Source of the DNA: Streptomyces sp. Ru72
GTDB taxonomy: Bacteria; Actinomycetota; Actinomycetes; Streptomycetales; Streptomycetaceae
Direction: 5' to 3'
NCBI RefSeq assembly: GCF_002920635.1
Contig: NZ_PQSR01000004.1
Location: 62,001-126,000, forward strand
DNA: 64,000 bases
Part shown: positions 9,399 through 17,091 of the stretch, one piece after another
Layout: each line of letters opens with the position of its first letter
Position numbering within the stretch: the stretch's first letter is position 1
Program-made: the position numbers and the translations under genes
The notes under the pieces: model-generated
What the model was told of the DNA's origin: nothing
What the model saw: only the letters and a program-made list of their open reading frames with translations
Databases searched by the model: none

Positions 9399-11987
9399 TC
9401 AGTTCTCCAGCACCGGCAGCAACTCCGGCAGATGCCCGTCGGACGCCGCCGCCGCCCGCTGCCGTTCCTCCGAAACCTCGCCGTAGACCGTCGTGCGCGG
9501 CCTGGCCGGACGGCCGGCCGCCTCCGCGACCGCGACCAGATCCCTGATCGACTTGTAGGAGCCGTAGGAGGAGCCCGCCATGCGGGAGATCGTCTCCTCC
9601 ATCAGGGTGCCGCCCAGGTCGTTCGCGCCGGAGCGGAGCATCTCCGCCGCACCCTCCGTGCCCAGTTTCACCCAGCTTGTCTGGATGTTGGGGATGTGCG
9701 GGTGCAGCAGCAGGCGTGCCATCGCCGTGACCGCGCGGTTGTCCCGCATCGTCGGGCCGGGGCGGGAGATGCCCGCCAGGTACACCGGGGCGTTGGTGTG
9801 GATGAAGGGCAGTGTGACGAACTCCGTGAAGCCGCCCGTCCGCTGCTGGATACCGGCGAGGGTGCGCAGATGGCCCAGCCAGTGACGGGGCTGGTCGACA
9901 TGGCCGTACATCATCGTCGACGAGGAGCGGATGCCCAGTTCGTGCGCCGTCGTGACCACCTCGATCCAGGTCGCCGTCGGCAGCTTGCCCTTCGTCAGGA
10001 CCCAGCGGACCTCGTCGTCCAGGATCTCCGCCGCCGTGCCGGGGATCGTGTCGAGGCCCGCCTCCTTCGCCGCCGTCAGCCACTCGCGGATCGACATGCC
10101 GGTGCGGGTCGCCCCGTTGACCACCTCCATCGGGGAGAAGGCGTGCACGTGCATGCCGGGGACGCGGGACTTCACCGCCTTCGCGATGTCGAAGTACGCC
10201 GTCCCGGGCAGGTCCGGGTGGATGCCGCCCTGCATGCACACCTCGACCGCGCCCACGTCCCATGCCTGCTGGGCGCGGTCCGCGACCTGCTCGAGGGAGA
10301 GCGTGTAGGCGTCCGCGTCCGTGCGGCGCTGCGCGAACGCGCAGAAACGGCAGCCGGTGTAGCAGACGTTCGTGAAGTTGATGTTCCGGGTGACGATGTA
10401 CGTCACGTCGTCGCCGACCGCCGACTTGCGCACGTCGTCCGCGATGCGGGTGAGCGCGTCCAGCGCCGGGCCGTCCGCGTGCAGCAGCGCCAGCGCCTCG
10501 TCGTCGGTGAGCCGCGTGGGGTCGTCGGCGGCCGTGCGCAGCGCCGCACGTACGTCCGCTTCGATCCGCTGCGGTGCCATACCGGGCGCCGCCGCCTCCC
10601 GCAGCGCCTCCCAGTCGCCGTACACCTCGTCGAAGTCGTCCCGCCGGTCGCCCGTACGGCCGTCGCTGTCGATCGTGCGGTGCAGGTCGGTGCGGCCGGC
10701 CGCGACGAACACCTCCTCGGGCTCCTGCCAGGGGTGCCCCTCGACCATGGCGTCCTCACGCGCCAGGCCGGTCTCCGGGTCCACCAGCGCCGCCACGTGG
10801 GGGCGCAGGCGGGGGTCCAGCCAGGGCTCCCCGCGCCGGACGAACTCCGGGTACACGCACAGGCGTTCCCGCAGTGCGAAGCCCGCCGCCGCGGAACGCT
10901 CCCGCAGCCGCTCGATCTGCGGCCAGGGCCGCTCGGGGTTCACATGGTCGATGGTCAGCGGCGACACCCCGCCCCAGTCGTCGATGCCGGCGCCGATGAG
11001 CCGCTCGTACTCCCCGTCGACCAGGTTCGGCGGTGCCTGCAGACAGGCGGAGGGGCCCATGATGTGCCGGGCCACGGCCACCGCGGCGACCAGCTCGTCC
11101 AGTTCCGCGTCCGGCATCCCGCGCATCGCGGTGTCCGGCTTGGCGCGGAAGTTCTGGATGATCAGCTCCTGGATGCCGTGGTAGGCGCGGGACACCTTCC
11201 GCAGCGCGAACAGCGACTCGGCGCGCTCCTCGTACGTCTCGCCGATGCCGATGAGGAGACCGGAGGTGAAGGGGACGGAGGAGCGGCCGGCGTCCTCCAG
11301 CACCCGCAGGCGGACCGCCGGTTCCTTGTCGGGGGAGCCGTAGTGGGGGCCGCCCGGCTCCGACCACAGCCGCGTCGCCGTCGTCTCCAGCATCATGCCC
11401 ATCGACGGGGCGACCGGCTTGAGCCGCTGGAAGTCGGTCCAGGACATCACACCGGGGTTGAGGTGCGGCAGCAGGCCCGTCTCCTCCAGGATCCGGATCG
11501 AGATGGCCCGTACGTAGGCGATCGTGTCGTCGTAGCCGTGCGCGTCCAGCCACTCCCGCGCCTCGGGCCAGCGGTCCTCCGGCTTGTCGCCGAGGGTGAT
11601 CAGGGCTTCCTTGCAGCCCAGGGCCGCGCCCTTGCGGGCGATGTCGAGGACCTCGTCCGGGGACATGAACATCCCGTGCCCGGCGCGGCGCAGCTTGCCC
11701 GGCACGGTGACGAAGGTGCAGTAGTGACACTTGTCGCGGCACAGGCGCGTCAGGGGGATGAAGACGCTCTTCGAGTAGGTGATGACACCGGGCCGGCCGG
11801 CGGCCTCGAGGCCCGCGTCGCGCACCCGGGCGGCGGACGCGGCCAGGTCGTCGAGGTCCGCGCCGCGGGCCTGGAGCAGCACCGCGGCTTCGGCGACGTC
11901 GAGCGCGACACCGTCTCGGGCGCGTTTGAGGGCGCGACGCATGGAGTTCTCGGTGGGGCCGGTTCCGGAGGTCGCGGAAGTCGTCAT
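9399..11987 (-). CDS. fbiC: FbiC: fused CofG/CofH, deazaflavin (F0) synthase
   Basis: An 862-residue bifunctional radical SAM enzyme that builds 7,8-didemethyl-8-hydroxy-5-deazariboflavin, the chromophore of coenzyme F420, from a pyrimidine precursor and tyrosine. Each half carries its own CxxxCxxC iron-sulfur site: CRDKCHYC near residue 80-88 (CofG half) and CYTGCRFC near 541-548 (CofH half). Length and two-domain layout match actinobacterial FbiC. The start ATG at 11987 gives the expected N-terminus. F420-using families (deazaflavin-dependent nitroreductases, an LLM remnant) occur nearby. The gene is intact over 2.6 kb. Confidence 0.95.
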   Translation of the reverse strand: MTTSATSGTGPTENSMRRALKRARDGVALDVAEAAVLLQARGADLDDLAASAARVRDAGLEAAGRPGVITYSKSVFIPLTRLCRDKCHYCTFVTVPGKLRRAGHGMFMSPDEVLDIARKGAALGCKEALITLGDKPEDRWPEAREWLDAHGYDDTIAYVRAISIRILEETGLLPHLNPGVMSWTDFQRLKPVAPSMGMMLETTATRLWSEPGGPHYGSPDKEPAVRLRVLEDAGRSSVPFTSGLLIGIGETYEERAESLFALRKVSRAYHGIQELIIQNFRAKPDTAMRGMPDAELDELVAAVAVARHIMGPSACLQAPPNLVDGEYERLIGAGIDDWGGVSPLTIDHVNPERPWPQIERLRERSAAAGFALRERLCVYPEFVRRGEPWLDPRLRPHVAALVDPETGLAREDAMVEGHPWQEPEEVFVAAGRTDLHRTIDSDGRTGDRRDDFDEVYGDWEALREAAAPGMAPQRIEADVRAALRTAADDPTRLTDDEALALLHADGPALDALTRIADDVRKSAVGDDVTYIVTRNINFTNVCYTGCRFCAFAQRRTDADAYTLSLEQVADRAQQAWDVGAVEVCMQGGIHPDLPGTAYFDIAKAVKSRVPGMHVHAFSPMEVVNGATRTGMSIREWLTAAKEAGLDTIPGTAAEILDDEVRWVLTKGKLPTATWIEVVTTAHELGIRSSSTMMYGHVDQPRHWLGHLRTLAGIQQRTGGFTEFVTLPFIHTNAPVYLAGISRPGPTMRDNRAVTAMARLLLHPHIPNIQTSWVKLGTEGAAEMLRSGANDLGGTLMEETISRMAGSSYGSYKSIRDLVAVAEAAGRPARPRTTVYGEVSEERQRAAAASDGHLPELLPVLEN

Positions 11988-12274
11988 CCCTCGAGCATAC
12001 GTATGCGTTGATCAGGTCATACAGGGCGTACGTGCGTCGGTGGGGCGGTTCTCCCCTTACAGGGTGTCACTGGTTGCCGTGACCATCCGCTGTTACGCCG
12101 GCACCTGGCTGCCGATCGGCTCCCCGTGCACCGGAGTTCACGGATGAGCACCACAGCGGTGTGCGCCATCCCTGGACAGCCTGGACACCCCTGTCACCGG
12201 ACGCGTCGGGAGCAGCAGCATGGGCGAGGACGACCTGGGCAACGGCATGGCAAGACGCGCACTGTCCGTGACGG

Positions 12275-13747
12275 GTGCGGCCGCCGCGCTTTACTTTGGG
12301 AACCGTGAGCTTCTCCGAGGGCCCCGCCGCCGAAGCGGCCGACAACCAGGAGACGAGGACGGTGCGCGGCACGCTGCCCACCGGCTCCCCCGACTTCGTG
12401 TACCTGCCCGTCGACGTCCCCGAGGGCGTCCGTGAGATCCACGTCGCCTACACCTACGACAGGCCGTCCGTCCCGGCCGGCACCCCGGGCAACGCCCTGG
12501 ACATCGGCATCTTCGACGAGCGCGGCACCGATCTGGGCGGCGAGGGCTTCCGCGGCTGGTCCGGCGGCGCGCGCAGCGATTTCTTCGTCCGCGCCGACGA
12601 CGCGACCCCCGGCTACATCCCGGGCCGCATCCGCCCCGGCACCTGGCACATTGTGCTGGGCCCGTACACGGTGGCGCCGCAGGGCCTGACGTACGAGGTC
12701 ACCATCACGCTCACCCACGGCGCGCAGAGCGAGACGCCGAAGCCCGTGTACCCGCCATCCCGGGCCGAGGGCCGGGGCCGCGCCTGGTACCGCGGGGACT
12801 GCCATCTGCACTCCTGGTACTCCGACGGCCGCCGCACGCCCGCCGAGATCGCGGCGCTGGCCCGGGCGGCCGGCCTGGACTTCATCAACAGCGCCGACCA
12901 CAACACGCACGCCTCGCACGCCCACTGGGCCGACCAGGCGGGCGACGACCTGCTGATCATGACGGGCGAGGAGGTGACGACCCGCAACGGCCACGTGGTG
13001 GCGCTGGGCACCGACCCGGGCACGTTCATCGACTGGCGCTACCGGGCCCGCGACAACCGCTGGGCCCGCTTCGCCCAGCAGATCCGCCGCGCGGGCGGCC
13101 TGGTCGTCCCGGCGCATCCGCACGCCACCTGCGTCGGCTGCGGCTGGAAGTTCGGCTTCGGCGAGGCGGACGCGGTGGAGGTGTGGAACGGCCCCTACAC
13201 CCCGGACGACGAGGTGACGCTCGCGGAGTGGGACAACACGCTGGTGGCGTCGGTCCGGGAGGGCCACGGCCGGTGGCTGCCGGCGATGGGCAACAGCGAC
13301 GCGCACCGCGACCCGGACGCGGTGGGCACCCCGCAGACGGTGGTCCTCGCCGACGACCTGACCCGCGAGGCCGTCCAGGAGGGCCTCCGCGCGGGCCGCT
13401 CCTACGTCGCCGAGTCGAAGAACGTCTCCCTGGCCCTCACCGCCTCGGGCAGCCGCGGCGAGCACGCGGGCATCGGCGAACGGCTGCGGGTGGACCGCGA
13501 CACCCCGGTCACGGTCCGCCTGGAGACGCGGGGCGCACCGCGCTGCACGATCCGCTTCGTCACCGACCAGGGCGTGCTGTTCACGAGCGACCCGCTCCCG
13601 GTGTCCGGCTCGGGCACGGCCGAATGGCGTACGACTCCGGCCCACGCGGCCTACGTCCGCGCCGAGCTGCGGCACGAGGCGGCGGCGGGCCCGGTGCCGG
13701 GGGCGCTGGCCGCGTTCACCAACCCGATCTTCCTGGGCGGGGCGTGA
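12275..13747 (+). CDS. CehA/McbA-type PHP metallohydrolase, signal peptide out of frame
   Basis: A phosphoesterase-like PHP-domain protein. Metal-binding motifs are DCHLHSWYSDGRRTP, SADHNTHAS, GEEVTT, PAHPHATC and GNSDAHRDP, in the usual order. The N-terminal 150 residues form a beta-rich domain seen in secreted CehA/McbA relatives. In this frame the protein starts at GTG 12275 or GTG 12305 without a signal peptide. Another frame starting at ATG 12220 or 12247 encodes MARRALSVTGAAAAL, a twin-arginine signal, and would join this frame if one T at 12292 were absent. So the natural product is probably a Tat-exported lipid- or phosphoester-cleaving enzyme, here frameshifted or mis-sequenced. Confidence 0.8.
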   Translation: MRPPRFTLGTVSFSEGPAAEAADNQETRTVRGTLPTGSPDFVYLPVDVPEGVREIHVAYTYDRPSVPAGTPGNALDIGIFDERGTDLGGEGFRGWSGGARSDFFVRADDATPGYIPGRIRPGTWHIVLGPYTVAPQGLTYEVTITLTHGAQSETPKPVYPPSRAEGRGRAWYRGDCHLHSWYSDGRRTPAEIAALARAAGLDFINSADHNTHASHAHWADQAGDDLLIMTGEEVTTRNGHVVALGTDPGTFIDWRYRARDNRWARFAQQIRRAGGLVVPAHPHATCVGCGWKFGFGEADAVEVWNGPYTPDDEVTLAEWDNTLVASVREGHGRWLPAMGNSDAHRDPDAVGTPQTVVLADDLTREAVQEGLRAGRSYVAESKNVSLALTASGSRGEHAGIGERLRVDRDTPVTVRLETRGAPRCTIRFVTDQGVLFTSDPLPVSGSGTAEWRTTPAHAAYVRAELRHEAAAGPVPGALAAFTNPIFLGGA

Positions 13748-13758
13748 ACGCATCCGCA

Positions 13759-13785
13759 GGGCGCGCGGCCGTTCTCCGCGCGCCC
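13759..13785 (+). terminator. Terminator hairpin after the metallohydrolase
   Basis: GGGCGCGCGG at 13759-13768 pairs perfectly with CCGCGCGCCC at 13776-13785. It begins 12 bases after the stop codon. Confidence 0.65.
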
Positions 13786-13852
13786 CGTCCCCGGTCTGCG
13801 AGACTGCGCGGAGTGCCCACCACTGTCCCGCCGTCCAGGAGAGCGAGGGACG

Positions 13853-14245
13853 ATGTCGGACGTCGCCGACCGCAAGTACCGTGCCGTCACGGCGTTCCAG
13901 CGCCGGATGAACCCGGTGCTGCGCCGCCTGCCCCTCCAGACGGTGCTGGAGACGACGGGCCGCGTGTCCGGGCTGCCGCGCCAGACCCCGGTGGGCGGCC
14001 GCCGCGTCGGGAACTCCTTCTGGCTGGTATCGGAATACGGCGGGAAATCCCAGTACGTCCGCAACATCCAGGCGAATCCACGCGTCCGGGTGCGCATCCT
14101 GGGCCGCTGGCACACGGGCACGGCCCACCTGCTCCCGGACGACGACCCCCGGGCCCGCCTGAAGCAACTGCCGCGCATGAACAGCATGGCGGTACGGGCC
14201 CTCGGGGCGCAGTTGCTCACGGTACGGGTGGACCTGGACGGCTAG
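13853..14245 (+). CDS. Deazaflavin (F420)-dependent nitroreductase family protein
   Basis: A 130-residue split-barrel protein of the Ddn/DUF385 family, which use F420H2 to reduce quinones, enones or other electron-poor substrates. Diagnostic segments are LETTGRVSGLPRQTPV, SFWLVSEYGGKSQYVRNIQANPRVRVRI and a C-terminal RMNSMAVRALGAQLLTVRVDLDG. The start ATG has GAGCGAGGGA upstream. Its closeness to fbiC, which makes the F420 precursor, is suggestive but the genes are not in one operon. Substrate unknown. Confidence 0.8.
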   Translation: MSDVADRKYRAVTAFQRRMNPVLRRLPLQTVLETTGRVSGLPRQTPVGGRRVGNSFWLVSEYGGKSQYVRNIQANPRVRVRILGRWHTGTAHLLPDDDPRARLKQLPRMNSMAVRALGAQLLTVRVDLDG

Positions 14246-14253
14246 GGGCGTTT

Positions 14254-14429
14254 CCGGAAAGGTTTGCCGGAAGGCTCGCGGCGTCCGGTGCTGGGGGTGC
14301 CCCCACGCCGTTCAGGCAGTGGGGGAGCATCGCGAGGCGGAGCACCGCCCGCGTACCGGATGTACGCGGGCGGTGCGACAACGCGGCGAGGTGCCGTGCC
14401 GGGCGTCGCGAGCCGGTGAACCTTTCCGG
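14254..14429. repeat. Nested palindromic, MITE-like element
   Basis: Outer arms CCGGAAAGGTTTGCCGG (from 14254) and CCGGTGAACCTTTCCGG (to 14429) are inverted repeats that extend further into GGCTCGCG/CGCGAGCC with a three-base bulge. Between them lies a perfect 15-bp hairpin, GCACCGCCCGCGTAC at 14342-14356 with GTACGCGGGCGGTGC at 14362-14376, and a TGGGGGTGCCCCCA hairpin near 14292. No open reading frame and no target-site duplication was seen. It could also act as a terminator region between convergent genes. Confidence 0.5.
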
Positions 14430-14456
14430 TCACAGCACTGGGGTCTTCCGTTCGGA

Positions 14457-15259
14457 TCAACCCGGCCACACGACGGCCTGCAGCTCGCTGTACGCGTGCA
14501 GGGCGTAGGAGCCCACGTCACGCCCCACCCCGCTCTTCTTGAAGCCGCCGAACGGCGCCTCCATGTTGCGGCCGACCGTGTTGACCCCGACGCCGCCCGC
14601 GCGCAGCCGGTGCGCCACGCGGAAGGCGCGGGCCACGTCCCGCGACCAGACGTAGTCGATCAGGCCGTAGTCGGAGGCGTTGGCCAGGTCGATGCCCTCC
14701 TCCTCGTCGTCGAAGGGGAGCACCACGACCACCGGGCCGAAGATCTCCTCCCGGACCACCCGCATGTCGGGCGTGCAGTCCGCGAGGAGCGTGGGGGCGA
14801 CGTAGAACCCGCGGTCGTGCGGCGGCCGTTCGCCGCCGGTGACCAGTCGTGCGCCCTCCTTGCGGCCCAGTTCGACGTAACGCTCCACACGGTCCCGGTG
14901 CGCCGCCGAGATCAGCGGCCCCACCACCGTGTCCCGCTCACGCGGATCACCGACCTTCACGTGGCGGGCGTACGCCGCCAGTCGGTCGACCAGCCGGTCA
15001 TGCACGCCCCGTTGCGCGAGCACCCGCGTCGGCGCCGTGCAGATCTGGCCGCTGTAGAAGGAGAACGTGGTGCCGATTCCGGCCACCGCCGCGTCCAGGT
15101 CCGCGTCGTCGAAGACGAGCGCCGCGCCCTTGCCGCCCAGCTCCATCAGCTGCCGTTTCATGGACCGGCCGCACACCTCGGCGATGCGCTGCCCCACGGC
15201 CGTCGAGCCGGTGAGGCTCACCATGTCGACGTCCGGACAGTCCACGACCGCCTCCCCCC
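14457..15259 (-). pseudogene. Aldehyde dehydrogenase, 5-prime truncated
   Basis: About 265 C-terminal residues of an NAD(P)-dependent aldehyde dehydrogenase. Visible motifs are VSLTGSTAVG, MELGGKGAALVF (catalytic Glu), SGQICTAPTR (catalytic Cys) and EEIFGPVVVV, ending with the NTVGRNMEAPFGGFKKSGVGRD region. The N-terminal half of the NAD-binding domain is gone. The reading frame continues straight into an out-of-frame part of the LLM remnant, so a deletion has fused the two genes near 15256. A 391-residue fused frame stays open but would make a chimera with no complete fold. Confidence 0.8.
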
Positions 15260-15575
15260 GGCCCGAACGCGGCCCGCAGCGCGTCGATCGCCTCGTCGAG
15301 CAGGGGCCCGCGCCGCCCGAAGTCCACCCCCAAGCTGAGCAGCCGCACGCGCTCGGTGACGGCGGCCAGGTGCGCGAGCGTGGCCACCGGGTCGTACCAG
15401 ACGGTGCCCATGGCGGGGGCGAGCCGACGGGGGACGGCGACGTGGTCGCAGCAGGCCACGTAGTGAACCCGGCGGCGTCCGCGGCCCGGGCGACCGCGAC
15501 GAGGTCGCCCGGGCCGGCCCCGGCCTCCCAGGGCTCGGCGTAGAGCGTGGACTGCGACTGGACGGGAAGCTGCAT
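15256..15575 (-). pseudogene. LLM-class F420-dependent oxidoreductase remnant
   Basis: N-terminal part of a luciferase-like (LLM) flavin/F420 oxidoreductase: MQLPVQSQSTLYAEPWEAG, VARAADAAGF, then in the next frame YVACCDHVAVPRRLAPAMG and WYDPVATLAHLAAVTERVRLLS. One base appears lost near 15466. After RVRLLS the frame jumps directly to LGVDFGRRGPLLDEAIDALRAAFG, which is normally some 30-40 residues further on, so an internal deletion is likely. The rest of the gene is replaced by the aldehyde dehydrogenase. It follows the amidohydrolase on the same strand, probably one transcript. Confidence 0.75.
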
Positions 15576-15610
15576 GCCGTACCGGAGGCGTCCGTACCGC
15601 AGGGGCCCGC

Positions 15611-16859
15611 TCAACGCCTGCCGCCCGGCCACAGACCGTCCTCCGTCAGCCCCAGCAGCTCGATGGCGTTGCCCCGGACGATCCGCTCGACGACGTCCGG
15701 CTCCAGATGCCCCATCTGCGCCTCGCCGACCTCGCGCGACGTGGGCCAGGTGGAGTCGGAGTGGGGATAGTCGGTCTCGTACAGGACGTTGCCGACCCCG
15801 ATGGCGTCCAGGTTCCGCAGGCCGAAGGCGTCGTCGAAGAAGCAGCCGTGGACGTGCTCGGCGAACAGCTCGGACGGCGGGCCGTGGACCTTGTCGGCGA
15901 CGCCGCCCCAGCCGCGGTTCTCCTCCCAGACGACGTCCGCGCGCTCCAGGATGTACGGGATCCAGCCGATCTGGCCCTCGGCGTACATCACCCTGAGGTC
16001 CGGGAAGCGCTCGAACTTGCCGCTCATCAGCCAGTCGGCCATCGAGAAGCAGCAGTTGGCGAAGGTGATCGTGGAGCCGACGGCGGGCGGGGCGTCGGCG
16101 GACGTGGACGGCATCCGGCTGCTCGACCCGATGTGCATCGCGATGACCGTCCCGGTCTCTTCGCAGGCGGCGAGGAAGGGATCCCAGTCGTCGGTGTGGA
16201 CGGAGGGCAGGCCGAGGCGCGGCGGGATCTCGGAGAACGCGACGGCGCGGACGCCGCGTTCGGCGTTGCGGCGCACTTCGGCGGCGGCGAGTCCGGCGTC
16301 CCAGAGGGGGATGAGGGTGAGGGGTATGAGGCGTCCGCGCGCCTCGGGCCGCACCACTCCTCCACCATCCAGTCGTTGTACGCCCTGATGGACAGCAACC
16401 CGAGCTCGCGGTCCTTGGCCTCGGTGAAGGTCTGACCGCAAAAGCGCGGGAAGGTGGGGAAGCAGAGGGCGGACTGGACGTGGTTGACGTCCATGTCGGC
16501 GAGGCGCTGCGAGACGTCGTACGAGCCCGGGCGCATCTGCTCGTAGGTGATCACCTCGAGCCTTATCTCGTCCCTGCTGTATCCGACCGCGGTGTCGAGG
16601 CGGGTGAGGGGCCGGTGCAGGTCCTCGTACACCCACCAGTCGCCGAGCGGTCCCTCGTCGCCGGGGGAGCCCATGACCGGGTCGAACCTCCCCCCAGGAA
16701 CGTCATTTCCTTCAGGGGCGCGCGGACGATGCGCGGACCGACGCCCCGGTACTTCGCCGGGAGGCGGTCCTGCCAGACGTCCGGGGGCTCCACGGTGTGG
16801 TCGTCGACGGAGATGATCTTCGGGAAGGCGGCGCCGGTGCCGGTCGCCGAGGTCTCCAT
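15611..16859 (-). pseudogene. Amidohydrolase (ACMSD-like), two frameshifts
   Basis: A metal-dependent amidohydrolase of the TIM-barrel amidohydrolase_2 group, full length when frames are joined. The start ATG 16859 gives AFPKIISVDDHTVEPPDVWQDRLP. Frame changes occur near 16697, where a run of six Gs on the coding strand would be seven in an intact gene, and near 16355 (EEWCGP to PEARGRLIPL). The last frame runs through HIGSSSRMP and YETDYPHSDSTWP to the stop at 15611. Family members hydrolyse or decarboxylate cyclic or conjugated acids. A palindromic operator lies 22 bases upstream. The LLM and aldehyde dehydrogenase remnants follow, forming one decayed operon. Confidence 0.8.
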
Positions 16860-16880
16860 GCCGGTGAAGGTAGCGCCGAT

Positions 16881-16895
16881 CTGACGGGTCGTCAG
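16881..16895. promoter_or_regulatory. Palindromic operator, copy 1
   Basis: CTGACGGGTCGTCAG, 22 bases upstream of the amidohydrolase start. A near-perfect inverted repeat matching nine others in the window. The divergent afsR gene begins 196 bases away. Confidence 0.7.
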
Positions 16896-17091
16896 CTATT
16901 GCGGACCGGGGGCTGCGCGGAACAGGGGCGGACGGGGCGCTCTTCCGGATATGCGAAGAGCGTGTGCGAACCTTGTGACGCACCGCACAGTGGCCTGTGA
17001 TCGCCGTCTCCCACGGCTGACGCATCCGCCATGAACAAGGCAAACTGGCCTCCTGGTTGTGGACGGTTCGGCAGGGGGCCAGGGGGCAACG

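Noticed and set aside
9387..12011. 874-codon plus-strand frame opposite fbiC
   Set aside because: It is an Arg/His/Val-rich shadow. The minus strand holds two radical SAM motifs.
15611..16859. Sequencing error as the only cause of the frameshifts
   Set aside because: Single-base shifts in G runs could be errors, but nearby deletions and a nonsense codon cannot, and intact long genes show no shifts. Kept as a possible contributor, not as the main explanation.
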